Positions 1 through 8,851 are shown, counted from the stretch's first letter. The stretch is DNA of 64,000 nucleotides from Agromyces flavus (GCF_900104685.1 NZ_LT629755.1:2170001-2234000), one strand, 5' to 3'. Made by a program: numbers and translations. Notes: generated by a model from the letters alone, not told the origin.

Positions 1-1244
1 AGCGAGCCGACGATGCGGCCCAGCTCGAGGGCCTCGCGCCAGAGATCCGTGTCGGTGCCGGCGTGCGGGACGAGCGCGGAATGGAACTTCTCGGAACCCT
101 GCAGCGACGCCCGCCATTGGAAGAAGCACACGCCGTCGGCCCCCTTGGCGACGTGGGTGAGCGAATTGCGCAGCAGTTCACCCGGCTCCTTCGCCAGGTT
201 GACGGGCTGCCAGTTGACCGAGCCGGTCGAGTGCTCCATGAGCAGCCACGGCGCGCCGCCCGCGAGGCCGCGCGTCAGGTCGGCCGCGAACGCGAGTTCG
301 GTGCGCGGCTCGCCCAGGCGGTGGTCGAGGTAGTGGTCGTTGGCGACGACGTCCATCTCGGCCGCCCACGACCAGTAGTCGAGGTCGCGGATGTGCGCTG
401 TGACCATGAAGTTCGTCGTGATCGGAAGCGTGCTGTGCCGACGGATCACCTCGGCCTCCGCGCGGTAGTACGCGAGCAGTTCGTCCGAGGAGAACCGGTG
501 GAAGTCCAGGACCTGACCGGGGTTGCGGCTCGAGACCGTGAGCCGCGGAGTGAGGATCTCGTCCCAGTCGGTGTAGCGCTGGCTCCAGAAGCTGGTCCCC
601 CACGCGCGGTTGAGTTCCTCGATGGTGGCGTGGCGCTCGCGCAGCCAACGGCGGAACGCCCGGGTGCTCTCGTCGCAGTGGCAGAGGGCGTTGTGGCAGC
701 CGAGCTCGTTCGAGACGTGCCACAGCTCGACGGCGGGGTGCCTCGCGTACCGCTCGGCGACGGCCTCGACGAGCGCGAGCGCATACCGACGGAACACCGG
801 GGAGCTCGGGCACCACGCCTGCCGGCCGCCGGGATAGCGACTCGTGCCGTCCTCCATGACGGGGAGGATCTCGGGATGGCGCGCGGTCAGCCACGGAGGC
901 GGCGACGAGGTCGCGGTGCCGAGGTTGACGCGGATGCCGGCGCCGTGGAGGAGCTCGATGACCTCGTCGAGTGCTGAGAAGTCGAACTCGCCGTCGGGGC
1001 CCTGGAGCTGGGCCCACCCGAAGATGTTGACCGCGACGAGGTCGACCCCCGCCTCGCGCATGAGCGCGACGTCCTCCCGCCAGACGGCGGGGTCCCACTG
1101 CTCGGGGTTGTAGTCGCATCCGAACGCGATCCCCTGGTGCTGGAACTGAGGGCGTCCGGCGGCGGGCGCAGGTTCGGCCTGCTGCGGCGGGATCGGCGCC
1201 AGCGTCGTCGCGGGGTGGTCCACGGTGCTCCCGGTGATCGTCAT
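1..1244 (-). CDS. Beta-galactosidase, glycoside hydrolase family 42 (C-terminus beyond window)
   Basis: This is the N-terminal 414 residues of a GH42 beta-galactosidase, which cleaves terminal beta-galactosides in the cytoplasm. After a short proline/alanine-rich leader the TIM barrel begins near residue 38 (FGCDYNPEQW). The acid/base Glu180 lies in HVSNELGCHN. A second Glu near residue 345, in LLMEHSTG, fits the family nucleophile. Cysteines near 145 and 184-190 resemble the GH42 zinc site. The rest of the barrel and the trimerisation domain lie outside the window. No signal peptide is visible. The ATG at 1244 has no clear Shine-Dalgarno sequence, and two LacI-type operators lie just upstream. 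It is divergent from a LacI regulator, its likely repressor. The family call is firm; the exact substrate is not. Confidence 0.93.
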   Translation of the reverse strand, partial: MTITGSTVDHPATTLAPIPPQQAEPAPAAGRPQFQHQGIAFGCDYNPEQWDPAVWREDVALMREAGVDLVAVNIFGWAQLQGPDGEFDFSALDEVIELLHGAGIRVNLGTATSSPPPWLTARHPEILPVMEDGTSRYPGGRQAWCPSSPVFRRYALALVEAVAERYARHPAVELWHVSNELGCHNALCHCDESTRAFRRWLRERHATIEELNRAWGTSFWSQRYTDWDEILTPRLTVSSRNPGQVLDFHRFSSDELLAYYRAEAEVIRRHSTLPITTNFMVTAHIRDLDYWSWAAEMDVVANDHYLDHRLGEPRTELAFAADLTRGLAGGAPWLLMEHSTGSVNWQPVNLAKEPGELLRNSLTHVAKGADGVCFFQWRASLQGSEKFHSALVPHAGTDTDLWREALELGRIVGS

Positions 1245-1250
1245 TGATTC

Positions 1251-1310
1251 TGTGAACGTGCACAGATTTCGCCGAGCGGATGTTGCGGGCAATTTCTGTG
1301 AACGTACACA
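1251..1310. promoter_or_regulatory. Pair of LacI-type operators between GH42 and lacI genes
   Basis: Two near-identical palindromes, TGTGAACGTGCACA at 1251-1264 and TGTGAACGTACACA at 1297-1310, both fit TGTGnACGTnCACA. Their centres are 46 bp apart. The central CG and symmetric arms are typical of LacI-family sites. They lie between the divergent glycosidase and regulator genes, so local repression, perhaps with looping, is the likely role. Confidence 0.8.
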
Positions 1311-1364
1311 GACTGCCATCGCGAATCGACCGTGTCAACACCGGACCGCAGTACAGTGAGTCGC

Positions 1365-2387
1365 ATGAGCACGAGGCCGGCCCGATCGAAGCGCGCCACC
1401 GTGCATGACGTGGCCCTCGAAGCCGGCGTCTCGCGCGGCACGGTCAGTCGGTACGTCAACGGCGAGCGGTACGTCTCGGCAGCCGCGCGCGACGCGATCG
1501 AGGCGGCCATCGCGAAGGTCGGCTATGTGCCGAACACGGCCGCGCGCAACCTCGTGATGCAGCGGACGCAGGCCGTCGGCTTCATCGTGCACGAGCCGCA
1601 CTCGCTGTTCGTCGATGATCCCAACATCGGATCGATCCTCCTGGGTGCGAATACCGAGCTCTCCCAAGCCGACCACCAGATGGTCGTGCTCATCGTCGAT
1701 TCCGACCGCGACACCGACCGCGTCGCCCGGTATCTCACCGGCGGACTCGTCGACGGGGTGATCATCGTCTCAGCACGCGCCGACGACCCGATCACCCGTG
1801 TCGTGGAGCGCCTGCAGCTGCCCGCGGCCTACGTCGGGCATCCGCCGGGCGCCGCGAGCAGCGCCGCGTTCGTCGTGATCGACAACCTGGGCGCGGCTCG
1901 CTCGATCACCGAACGGCTCGCCGCCACCGGCCGTCGACGGATCGGGATGATCGCCGCGGCCCTCGACCGCGACTCGGGCGCCGACCGCCTCGCCGGCTTC
2001 ACCGCGGCGCTCGGCGACTCATTCGACGAAGCCCTCGTCGAGCCCGTGCCGTTCTACTCGTACTCCGCGGGACGGGACGGCATGCGGCGGCTGCTCGAGC
2101 GCGCCCCCGACCTCGACGGCGTGTTCGCGGCATCCGATGCCGTCGCGGCGGGCGCGATCGAGGCGTTGCGTGCCTCGGGCCGTCGCGTCCCCCAGGATGT
2201 CGGCGTCGTGGGATTCGACGACAGCGCATGGGCGCGTCGCACGACGCCGCAGCTGTCGACCGTGCGACAGCCGGCGGCCGGACTCGGTGCCGAGGCGGCC
2301 CGTCTCGTCCTCGCCCAGCTGCGCGAACAGGAGATGATCACGGAGCGGCGCCTCGACACCGAGATCGTCTGGCGCGAGTCGGCCTGA
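1365..2387 (+). CDS. LacI-family transcriptional regulator
   Basis: This 340-residue LacI/GalR-type repressor has an N-terminal helix-turn-helix (TVHDVALEAGVSRGTVSRYV, about residues 12-31). The hinge helix follows, then a periplasmic-binding-protein-like sensor domain with VGVVGFDDSAWA near the end. It probably binds the two TGTGnACGTnCACA sites upstream and controls the divergent GH42 gene in response to a sugar. I chose ATG 1365 over the in-frame GTG at 1332. The HTH follows at the usual distance, and a -10-like TACAGT at 1352-1357 sits 7 nt before it, which suggests a leaderless transcript. Length is normal for the family. Confidence 0.93.
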   Translation: MSTRPARSKRATVHDVALEAGVSRGTVSRYVNGERYVSAAARDAIEAAIAKVGYVPNTAARNLVMQRTQAVGFIVHEPHSLFVDDPNIGSILLGANTELSQADHQMVVLIVDSDRDTDRVARYLTGGLVDGVIIVSARADDPITRVVERLQLPAAYVGHPPGAASSAAFVVIDNLGAARSITERLAATGRRRIGMIAAALDRDSGADRLAGFTAALGDSFDEALVEPVPFYSYSAGRDGMRRLLERAPDLDGVFAASDAVAAGAIEALRASGRRVPQDVGVVGFDDSAWARRTTPQLSTVRQPAAGLGAEAARLVLAQLREQEMITERRLDTEIVWRESA

Positions 2388-2406
2388 TCCGCCGCCGCGG
2401 CGGGGC

Positions 2407-2874
2407 TCAGCCGGCCGAGTCGCCCTCGGCGAGCCGGGCCCGGCCCTGCTCGGTGTTCGCGCTCGATCGGGTCAGGTTCTTGATGAACTCCACACGGCGG
2501 AACCGGAGCGCCGACCAGTCCTCGTCGATGGCCACCTGGCGCACGGGTTCGAACCCCCCCGCGCCCATCGGGGCCCATCCGCTGTCACGGTTGAATTCGC
2601 ACGTATACCGCTTCGATGACGCCTTGGGGTAGGCGATCCACACGACGGCGTCGCCCTCGGTCGCGCGCGCGACCTGCTCGGCGAACGCGTCGACCTCGTG
2701 CTGCTTCGTCGCGAATGCCATCGCGAAGCCGGCGTTCGTCACACCCTCGAGGGTGCGCTCGACGGCGTTCGTCTCACCGACCTCGGCGAGCTCGGGCTCG
2801 AACGAGCTCGGCGCGTCGATGACGTGCACGGCGCCGTCCCCCTTGAGGTTGAGCTTGCGGAAGATCGCGCTCAT
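2407..2874 (-). CDS. Conserved hypothetical protein, 155 aa
   Basis: This 155-residue cytoplasmic protein has no signal peptide or membrane segment. It begins MSAIFRKLNLKG and has a charged core ending in SALRFRRVEFIK. I recognise the general look of a small conserved family (SSFEPELAE, WIAYPKASSKRY, EDWSALRFR) but cannot give it a function. Its ATG overlaps the TGA of the frame-corrected upstream gene in an ATGA arrangement, so the two are probably translationally coupled. It converges on the lacI gene with a 19-bp gap. Confidence 0.8.
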   Translation of the reverse strand: MSAIFRKLNLKGDGAVHVIDAPSSFEPELAEVGETNAVERTLEGVTNAGFAMAFATKQHEVDAFAEQVARATEGDAVVWIAYPKASSKRYTCEFNRDSGWAPMGAGGFEPVRQVAIDEDWSALRFRRVEFIKNLTRSSANTEQGRARLAEGDSAG

Positions 2875-3520
2875 GGCGCCGCCCGGAGGGCTTCCGCGAT
2901 CGGGGTGTCGCCGCGGTTGAATCGGATGGTGCGCCCGATCGTGCCCGGGCAGCGAGCGCGGCCGCGGCGACCGCCGCGACATCCGCTCGGTCGACCTCGC
3001 TGCTGTGATCGCCCGACGCGTCGATCGCGCCCGTGCCGGACCCATCGGTCAGCGTCGAGGGCCCGAGGATCGTGTAGTCGAGCCTCGACGCACGCAGGTG
3101 CTCGTCGGCGTCGGCCTTCGCATCGGCGTAGTGGCGGAACGCGCTGTCGGCGGGCACCCGGTGGTCGGTGCGCGAACCGAAGTACGAGACCATCACGTAG
3201 CGACGCACGCCCGCCTGCTCGGCGGCATCCATCGAGCGGACGGCGGCGTCGTGGTCGACGGCGCGCGTGCGCACGGGGTTGCCGCCGCCGGCTCCGGCCG
3301 ACCAGACCACGGCGTCGTGCCCGGTGATGAGCTCGGCGAGCCCGGCGACGTCGAGTTCCTCGATATCGGCGACGACCGGGTTGGCCCCGGTGTCGGCGAC
3401 CTCGTCGACGTGGTCGGGGTTCCGGATGACCGCATCGACCTCGTCGCCGCGTTCCGCCAGGATCCGCTCGAGTTGGAGCGCCACCCTGCCGTGGCCCCCG
3501 ATGATCAGCACCTTCGCCAT
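2871..3520 (-). CDS. NAD(P)H-binding atypical SDR protein, with an apparent frameshift
   Basis: The protein starts MAKVLIIGGHGRVALQLE, a GxGGxxG Rossmann nucleotide-binding motif. It continues as an NmrA/YwnB-like atypical SDR with DAVVWSAGAGGG and YVMVSYFG (Tyr region). As read, the frame is open to 2774 and overlaps the next gene by 101 bases with an arginine-rich tail. In the neighbouring frame the sequence after about 2945 reads IGRTIRFNRGDTPIAEALRA and stops at 2871. That is what this family's C-terminus looks like, and it leaves a tidy ATGA overlap with the next gene. One base appears to be missing in the G/C run at about 2942-2948 (gtgcccgggc). This may be a real mutation or a sequencing indel. 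The coordinates given are the frame-corrected gene. Confidence 0.75.
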
Positions 3521-3650
3521 CGTCGTCCCCTTCCCCGGTACCTCAACCGTAGTGACGGATGCCTCGTCGGCAACACCGGGCGCGGAATGCTGGCGTCATC
3601 GCCCGACGCGCGTGCAGAATGAGCCCAGGACACGACACACGGGGGTGCGC

Positions 3651-3758
3651 ATGTCGATCGAAACGCTGCTCTGGGGCGCGATCTTCGGAATCATGGCGAT
3701 CGGCGGGCTCGGCCTCGCCGCCTGCCTGTGGATGTTCGCGCGCTCGCCTCGACCGTGA
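3651..3758 (+). CDS. Small single-span membrane protein, 35 aa
   Basis: This 35-residue open frame begins MSIETLLWGAIFGIMAIGGL. It carries one hydrophobic helix (about residues 6-28), then a short basic tail ending FARSPRP. It sits 13 nt before the NUDIX gene on the same strand and may be cotranscribed with it. A G-rich stretch (gggggtg) precedes the ATG. Compositionally it looks like a real small membrane protein, but I know no family for it. Confidence 0.5.
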   Translation: MSIETLLWGAIFGIMAIGGLGLAACLWMFARSPRP

Positions 3759-3771
3759 CCGGGCGCCGCCC

Positions 3772-4242
3772 ATGCCGGTGACGAGCGCCGGCGTGCTGCT
3801 CTACCGGCGCGCGCCGCAGTTTGAGGTGCTCGTCGCGCACATGGGCGGTCCGTTCTGGGCGCGCAAACAGGAGCACGCGTGGTCCATCCCGAAAGGCGAG
3901 CTCGACGCCGACGAGGAGCCGCGCGCCGCCGCGTTGCGCGAGTTCGCCGAGGAGCTCGGCCTACCCGCGCCCGAGGTCGACTACGCCGACCTCGGAACCG
4001 TGCGATACGCGTCGGGCAAGCTCCTGCACGTCTTCGCCGGTGAGGCCACCGACTTCGAGCTCGACGGATTCGCGCCCGGCACGTTCGAGCTCGAATGGCC
4101 GCCGCGCTCCGGGCGCACCGCCGAGTTCCCCGAGGTCGACGACGTGCGCTGGGCCGGGCTCGCTGAGGCGCGCACGCTCCTCGTGAAGGGCCAGCTCGGC
4201 GCGCTCGACGCGCTCGAACGGCACCTCGCGACATCCGCCTGA
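3772..4242 (+). CDS. NUDIX hydrolase
   Basis: This 156-residue NUDIX-fold protein should hydrolyse a nucleoside diphosphate linked to another moiety. The NUDIX box is degenerate but readable: GELDADEEPRAAALREFAEELG (about residues 43-64), with the REFAEEL metal-binding core intact. The start SAGVLLYRRAPQFEVLVAH and the segment HAWSIPKGE fit the subgroup of small predicted NTP pyrophosphohydrolases. The longer open frame starting at 3559 runs through the small membrane gene in another frame and is not credible. ATG 3772 puts the first beta strand at the normal distance. Substrate unknown. Confidence 0.88.
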   Translation: MPVTSAGVLLYRRAPQFEVLVAHMGGPFWARKQEHAWSIPKGELDADEEPRAAALREFAEELGLPAPEVDYADLGTVRYASGKLLHVFAGEATDFELDGFAPGTFELEWPPRSGRTAEFPEVDDVRWAGLAEARTLLVKGQLGALDALERHLATSA

Positions 4243-4251
4243 CCTTCGGGT

Positions 4252-4320
4252 TTCAGGAACTTGGAGGCTGATCAGGACCGGATCGCCGCCCGGGTCCAGA
4301 TGAGCCTCCGAGTTCCTGAA
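4252..4320. terminator. Long intergenic palindrome, probable bidirectional terminator
   Basis: Arms of 18 nt at 4252-4269 (TTCAGGAACTTGGAGGCT) and 4303-4320 pair with one mismatch around a 33-nt centre that itself holds GGACC/GGTCC. It fills the gap between the convergent NUDIX and nitroreductase genes. There is no U-tract. It resembles three other long palindromes in the window in size and position, but its arm sequence differs. Confidence 0.7.
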
Positions 4321-4327
4321 TCGGTGC

Positions 4328-5134
4328 TCAGCGCAGCGGCTCGTCCCATCCGGTCTGCGGCGTCTCGCAGGTCTCGCGGAACACGACCTGCGACGGCAGC
4401 TTGCGCTCGTGGCTCACCCAGTCGATCGCCGGACGTCGCTGCTCGGCCGGCACGTACCCGAGCCGGTACACGGCCATCAGCTCGAGCTCGTCGGGCACGT
4501 GCAGCAGGCGAACGATCTCCTCCCATCGCCCGGGCACCTCCATCGGGAACGAGATGAACTGGATGCCCATGCCGAGCTCGACCGTGGTGAGCCAGACGTT
4601 CTCCATCGCCGCGCCCATGCTGAAGACCGAGTAGAACGACGAGAGTTGCCCGGGCCGGTACTCCGACCGGTCGAGCATGACGCCCATGAGCAGCGGCGAG
4701 CCGGCGACCAACTTGCGATTCTCTTCGCCGAGCGTCCTCGGGACCCCGAAGGTGTTCATGAGCTTCTGGCCGCGCTTCGTGAAGACCTGCGAGGTGAACG
4801 GCCGCAGCGCAGCGGGCAGCTTGTCGAACAGCATGCCCGACCGCTTCTCCTCCATCTCGGCCTGGCTGAACCGGAAGTACGGCTTGTACCGCTCGAAGAA
4901 GGTGCCGTTCGACATCGCCTCGGTCATGCTCTCGCCCGAGATGCGCGCGATCGCCTCGATCGTCGCGCGGTCCTCGATGAGGACGAATCGCCAGGGCTGG
5001 CTGTTCAGCTGCGACGGCGCACGGCCCGCGGCCTCGACCAGCGTGCGCTGGTGCTCCTCGGACACGGGATCGGGCAGGAAGGGTCCGTTGGTCGTCTTGC
5101 GTCGTCGGATGGCGTCGAGCAGTTCCATGGTCAT
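4328..5134 (-). CDS. Nitroreductase family protein
   Basis: This 268-residue FMN-dependent nitroreductase-like protein has the family start [17 protein letters not shown] and the FMN-binding segment [15 protein letters not shown] (about residues 38-52). Later come [18 protein letters not shown] and [17 protein letters not shown], typical of the dimer/FMN pocket. It would reduce nitro, quinone or related substrates with NAD(P)H. ATG 5134 is preceded by GGGAGGT and overlaps the TGA of the upstream membrane gene (ATGA), so translation is coupled. It is the last gene of a three-gene operon with the AI-2E-type permease. At 268 aa it is longer than minimal nitroreductases, as in the larger actinobacterial subgroup. 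Confidence 0.9.
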   Translation of the reverse strand: MTMELLDAIRRRKTTNGPFLPDPVSEEHQRTLVEAAGRAPSQLNSQPWRFVLIEDRATIEAIARISGESMTEAMSNGTFFERYKPYFRFSQAEMEEKRSGMLFDKLPAALRPFTSQVFTKRGQKLMNTFGVPRTLGEENRKLVAGSPLLMGVMLDRSEYRPGQLSSFYSVFSMGAAMENVWLTTVELGMGIQFISFPMEVPGRWEEIVRLLHVPDELELMAVYRLGYVPAEQRRPAIDWVSHERKLPSQVVFRETCETPQTGWDEPLR

Positions 5135-5484
5135 GACCTCCCGGCGCGGATCGCCGCGGCCGCGAAGAACGGCGCGGCGGTCAGGGCGATGAGCGGATGG
5201 CGCGGCGTGTGCGTCCCCGCGTACGGGATCATGGCGAGCGGCACGGCCGCGGGAGCGAGGGCCAGCGCCGCGGACCTCGCGGTACGCCGCGGGCGGCCCC
5301 AGAGCGCGCTCGACACCGCGGCCCCGGCGAGCACGCACGTCGCGATGTAGATCGCGTGGTGCACCCATCGGACGTCGCGCGTGTCGACGAGCCGCAGCGC
5401 GACCGACGCACCGAGCGCGCAGTTCGCCGCGTAGCTCGTCGCGGCCCCGAAGAAGACGGCCGGGGTCGCGCTGCTGATCGTCAT
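5131..5484 (-). CDS. Small multi-span membrane protein, 117 aa
   Basis: This is a 117-residue hydrophobic protein with about four predicted helices: [56 protein letters not shown], and [18 protein letters not shown] at the end. No family is recognised. Both ends overlap neighbours as ATGA: its start with the stop of the AI-2E-type permease gene, its stop with the start of the nitroreductase gene. The three therefore form one tightly coupled operon. Function unknown. Confidence 0.82.
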   Translation of the reverse strand: MTISSATPAVFFGAATSYAANCALGASVALRLVDTRDVRWVHHAIYIATCVLAGAAVSSALWGRPRRTARSAALALAPAAVPLAMIPYAGTHTPRHPLIALTAAPFFAAAAIRAGRS

Positions 5485-6713
5485 GCGACCGGCGTGCCGC
5501 CGGCGGTGTCGGCTGGCAGCGCCGGAGCGTCGGAGGTCGCGTCGGCGTGCTGCCGTCGCCTGAGCCGGTACGACTTCCGCTCGTCGAGCGACGGGTCGGG
5601 GCCGTTCCACACCTTGATGATCGCCCAGCCGAGCGCGGTGAGCGGCACCGCAAGCACGGCACCGGCGACGCCGGCGAGCAGCGTGCCCGCGGTCAGCGCG
5701 ATCAGGATCACGAGGGGATGGAGCTTCAGCGACTGCGCCATGACGACCGGCTGGAGCAGGTCGCCCTCGAGCTGGTTCACGACGATCACGATCGCCACGA
5801 CGATGAGCGCGACCACGGGTCCGTTGGCGACCAGCGCCACGAGGGCCGCCAGGATGCCCGCGAGCGTGGCGCCGACGATCGGGATGAACGACGTGAGGAA
5901 CACGATGACCGCGAGCGGCAACGCGAGCGGGACCTGCAGGATCACGAGTCCGAGGCCGATGAAGAACGCATCGACGAAGGCGACGATCGCCGTGCCGCGG
6001 ATGTACCCGCCGAGCACCTTCACGCTCGTCACGCCGATGCGGCGGCCCCGCTCGAGTCGTTCGCCGCGATAGGGACGGAGGAAGAAGGCCCAGATCCGAT
6101 CGCCGTCCTTCAGGAAGAAGAACAGGACGACGAGCATGAGCAGCAGGCCGGTGATGAACTCCGTCGCGCGCGAGACGCCCGTGAGCGCGGTCTGGCCGAA
6201 CTCGGCGCTCGTGATGAAGTCGATGATCGAGTTGCGGGCGTCGTCGATCTGCTGCTGCTCGATCGGGATGGGCAGCTGCTCGACCCACCCGAGCAGGTCG
6301 TCGAAGCCCTGCGTCGCGGAGTCGGCGAGCTCATCCCATTGGCTGCGAACCGCGAACACGATCGCGGTGATGATGCCGCCGAGGACGATGATGCCGCCGA
6401 CCAGCGTCACCCAGGCGGCGAGCATCGCCGGGAACCCGTGGCGGCGGAGCCACACGATGAGCGGGCTGGCCGCGGCCGCCAGGATGACGGCCACGAGCAC
6501 CGGAATGACGAGCACCTTGACCTGCAGGAGCGCCCAGATGCCGATGGCCGCGATGATGACCAACAGGGTGAGTTGCAGGCTGCGGATCGACCAACGACCG
6601 AGCCGGTCGTTCCAGATCGGTCCGCCTGCCCCGCGACTGGCCGGGTCGTCCGCGATTCCGCCCGGGTCGGCGGAGGCGACGGTCTCGTGGGTGTCCCTGC
6701 GTCGGAAGAACAT
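5481..6713 (-). CDS. AI-2E family transporter (TqsA/YdiK-type permease)
   Basis: This 410-residue integral membrane protein is of the AI-2 exporter superfamily. After about 45 polar residues come paired helices ([19 protein letters not shown] and [20 protein letters not shown]). A cytoplasmic/extracellular loop follows with the family's conserved block [15 protein letters not shown], and then a C-terminal helix bundle with [18 protein letters not shown] and [20 protein letters not shown]. Members export small molecules or ions; AI-2 itself is shown for only a few. It is the first gene of a coupled operon with a small membrane protein and a nitroreductase. Confidence 0.93.
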   Translation of the reverse strand: MFFRRRDTHETVASADPGGIADDPASRGAGGPIWNDRLGRWSIRSLQLTLLVIIAAIGIWALLQVKVLVIPVLVAVILAAAASPLIVWLRRHGFPAMLAAWVTLVGGIIVLGGIITAIVFAVRSQWDELADSATQGFDDLLGWVEQLPIPIEQQQIDDARNSIIDFITSAEFGQTALTGVSRATEFITGLLLMLVVLFFFLKDGDRIWAFFLRPYRGERLERGRRIGVTSVKVLGGYIRGTAIVAFVDAFFIGLGLVILQVPLALPLAVIVFLTSFIPIVGATLAGILAALVALVANGPVVALIVVAIVIVVNQLEGDLLQPVVMAQSLKLHPLVILIALTAGTLLAGVAGAVLAVPLTALGWAIIKVWNGPDPSLDERKSYRLRRRQHADATSDAPALPADTAGGTPVA

Positions 6714-6768
6714 GGCACGACGATAGGGCCGGTCGACCGGGTTTGCACGGGCCTTGACGCGGCGCGCC

Positions 6769-7353
6769 TCAGGCGGAGCCGCTCCATGGCGCGGGGACGA
6801 GCACCCACACGACCTCGGCCGGCGAGTCGCCCTCGGCGTTCCAGGTGTGCGGCTCGCGCCCCGGGAAGGTGAGCGCGTCGCCGGCCTCGAGCTCGACGAC
6901 GCGATCGGCGAACCGCACGCTGACCGCGCCCGAGATGACGTGCAGCACCTCGACGTCGCAGTTCACGGTGTAGAGCTCGTGGCCGCCGTGCGCCCCGGGC
7001 TCGAGCGACGAGCGCAGCAGTTGCACGCGGGATTCGCCGCGCGGCGACATGAGGTGCTCCTCGACGTGCACCCCACCGAGGTTGATGCGCGGCGCCTCGG
7101 TGCGCGAGACCTTCTGGATCTCGGGTTCGGCGAAGAGCGCGCCGACGGGCAGCGAGAGCACCTGGCAGAGCTGCACGAGGGTCGCGACGCTCGGCGAGGT
7201 CTCGTCGCGTTCGAGCCGGCTGAGGAACCCCTTGCTCAGCCCCGTTGACTCGGCAACCTGGGCGAGCGTGAGGCCCTGCGCCATCCGCGTGCTGCGGAGC
7301 TTGGCGCCGATGGGGGTTCCGCCGACATCGGCGGAGGGGTGGATGGGACGCAG
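6769..7353 (-). CDS. XRE-family regulator with C-terminal cupin domain, probable CTG start
   Basis: This two-domain regulator has an N-terminal helix-turn-helix ([20 protein letters not shown]) and a C-terminal cupin sensor ([20 protein letters not shown] onward). The first ATG, at 7284, would cut off helix 1 of the HTH. The in-frame upstream codons read IGAKLRSTR, the normal beginning of this domain. Between the upstream stop and 7284 there is no ATG, GTG or TTG in frame. CTG at 7353 has a GAGGAG Shine-Dalgarno at 7359-7364, 5 nt away, giving 194 residues. It is divergent from the ureohydrolase operon, which it probably represses. The family call is strong; the CTG start is inferred. Confidence 0.85.
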   Translation of the reverse strand: MRPIHPSADVGGTPIGAKLRSTRMAQGLTLAQVAESTGLSKGFLSRLERDETSPSVATLVQLCQVLSLPVGALFAEPEIQKVSRTEAPRINLGGVHVEEHLMSPRGESRVQLLRSSLEPGAHGGHELYTVNCDVEVLHVISGAVSVRFADRVVELEAGDALTFPGREPHTWNAEGDSPAEVVWVLVPAPWSGSA

Positions 7354-7368
7354 GGCGGCTCCTCGCGC

Positions 7369-7431
7369 TTGACGCCGGCGCGTGGCGGGCGTACGGTGTG
7401 CTCAAGTTTCCTCAACAGTACTGGAAGTTTC
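7369..7431 (+). promoter_or_regulatory. Promoter and repeated AAGTTTC sites of the ureohydrolase operon
   Basis: TTGACG (7369-7374) and TACGGT (7392-7397) are spaced 17 bp, a good vegetative promoter. The heptamer AAGTTTC occurs at 7404-7410 and again at 7425-7431, 21 bp apart, so two helical turns on the same face. Both lie at and just after the expected start of transcription. They are good candidates for binding by the divergent XRE-cupin regulator. Confidence 0.65.
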
Positions 7432-7436
7432 GTAAT

Positions 7437-8393
7437 ATGCAACCCACTCCCGAGCACGGCCCGCGCGGCCCGGTAGACGCCAGCGTCGTCCCGCGCTTCG
7501 CCGGCATCGCGACCTTCGCCCGCCTGCCGCGCCTCGACGAGGTGGGGCGTACGGATGTCGCGATCGTCGGCGTCCCGTTCGACTCGGGAGTGAGCTACCG
7601 CCCGGGCGCTCGATTCGGCCCGTCGCACGTGCGCGAGGCGTCGCGCCTGCTGCGCCCGTACAACCCGGCGCAGGACGTGTTCCCCTTCGGTGCACAGCAG
7701 GTCGCCGACGCGGGCGACATCGCGGTGAACCCGTTCGACATCGCCGAGGCTGTCCGTCAGGTCGAGGCGGGGGCCCGCGAGCTGCAGTCCAGCGCGGGCA
7801 AGCTCGTCGCCATCGGCGGCGACCACACGATCGCGCTGCCGCTGCTGCGCGCGGTCCACGCCCAGCACGGTCCGGTCGCGGTGCTGCACTTCGACGCGCA
7901 CCTCGACACGTGGGACACCTACTTCGGCGCTCCCACCACGCACGGCACGCCCTTCCGCCGCGCGAGCGAGCAGGGCCTCATCGACCTCACCGCGAGCATG
8001 CACGTCGGCATCCGCGGACCGCTCTACGCCAAGAGCGACCTCGAGGATGACGAGCGGCTCGGCTTCTCGATCGTCACGAGCGAGCACCTCGAGGAGCACG
8101 GCGTCGCGAGCGCGATCGATCGCATGCGCGCCCGCATCGGCGACGCGCCGCTCTACATCTCGATCGACATCGACGTGCTCGACCCCGCCCACGCACCCGG
8201 CACCGGCACGCCCGAGGCCGGCGGCCTCACGAGCCGCGAACTGCTGCGCATGCTCCGGGCGCTCGCCGACCGGAACATCGTCGGCGCCGACATCGTCGAG
8301 GTCGCGCCGGCCTACGATCACGCGCAGCTCACGGCCGTGGCGGCGAGCCACGTCGCGTACGAACTGCTCAGCGCGATGGCGCCCCGCGCCTGA
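7437..8393 (+). CDS. Ureohydrolase of the agmatinase/guanidinobutyrase family
   Basis: This 318-residue manganese enzyme removes urea from a guanidino compound. The binuclear metal ligands are present: GGDHT (about residues 127-131), HFDAHLDTW (about 149-157) and [16 protein letters not shown], the arginase-family third motif. [20 protein letters not shown] is the family's N-terminal signature. Agmatine is the default substrate by name. The company of an NCS1 permease and a cyclase-type hydrolase suggests another guanidino compound. I took ATG 7437 as the start; an upstream in-frame codon at 7398 lies inside the promoter region. First gene of a four-gene operon. Confidence 0.9.
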   Translation: MQPTPEHGPRGPVDASVVPRFAGIATFARLPRLDEVGRTDVAIVGVPFDSGVSYRPGARFGPSHVREASRLLRPYNPAQDVFPFGAQQVADAGDIAVNPFDIAEAVRQVEAGARELQSSAGKLVAIGGDHTIALPLLRAVHAQHGPVAVLHFDAHLDTWDTYFGAPTTHGTPFRRASEQGLIDLTASMHVGIRGPLYAKSDLEDDERLGFSIVTSEHLEEHGVASAIDRMRARIGDAPLYISIDIDVLDPAHAPGTGTPEAGGLTSRELLRMLRALADRNIVGADIVEVAPAYDHAQLTAVAASHVAYELLSAMAPRA

Positions 8394-8434
8394 TCCCCCA
8401 CCACCCCTCTCACATCCGGCGAAGGAGCCAGCAG

Positions 8435-8851
8435 ATGTCCGAACCCCGAACCCCCTCCCGCGACGAGGTCGAGACCGCGGCATCCGCCATCGTCGACGCC
8501 TTCGCCGCGACCGACGCGCCCCGCTACTTCGCGACGTTCGCGCCCGACGCCACGTTCGTCTTCCACACCGAGCCGGCACGGCTCGACGACCGGGCCGCCT
8601 ACGAGCGGCTCTGGGCCGAGTGGGTGGCGGGCGGATGGCGCGTCGTCACATGCACGTCGAGCGAACCCGCCGTGCAGCCCTTCCCCGGCGGCGCGGTGTT
8701 CAGCCACACGGTCGACACCACCGTCGAGACGCCCGACGGCCAGGACTCCTACCTCGAGCGCGAGACCATCGTCTTCCGCACCGACCCCAACCGCGGACTC
8801 GTCGCCGTGCACGAGCACCTCTCCCCCATGCCCGCCTCCGACGCGGCCTGA
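8435..8851 (+). CDS. NTF2-like / SnoaL-like small protein
   Basis: This 138-residue cone-fold protein of the NTF2-like superfamily begins EVETAASAIVDAFAATDAPRYF, followed by FAPDATFVFHTEPARL and a strand-rich C-terminal half (ERETIVFRTD). Members include small isomerases, hydrolases and ligand-binding proteins. A good Shine-Dalgarno (AAGGAG) precedes the ATG. It is 41 nt after the ureohydrolase gene and 31 nt before the NCS1 permease gene, clearly in the same operon. A role on the transported substrate or its product is likely but unproven. Confidence 0.82.
   Translation: MSEPRTPSRDEVETAASAIVDAFAATDAPRYFATFAPDATFVFHTEPARLDDRAAYERLWAEWVAGGWRVVTCTSSEPAVQPFPGGAVFSHTVDTTVETPDGQDSYLERETIVFRTDPNRGLVAVHEHLSPMPASDAA

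Noticed and set aside
63..977. Long plus-strand open frame (304 codons) rich in Arg, Glu and Val
   Set aside because: It is antisense to the GH42 gene, whose minus-strand product has the catalytic motifs. The plus-strand product has no recognisable fold.
2392..2403. CCGCCGCGGCGG palindrome between lacI and the 155-aa gene
   Set aside because: There is no loop, and such runs are expected by chance in this composition; not called a terminator.
2774..2870. Extended C-terminus of the SDR protein overlapping the next gene
   Set aside because: The tail is arginine-rich with no family similarity, while the adjacent frame gives the expected family ending.
5547..6872. Open frame of 441 codons, very rich in Asp, Glu, Arg and His
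   Set aside because: It is the complement of the AI-2E-type permease gene; the composition is typical of antisense to membrane protein genes in high-G+C DNA.
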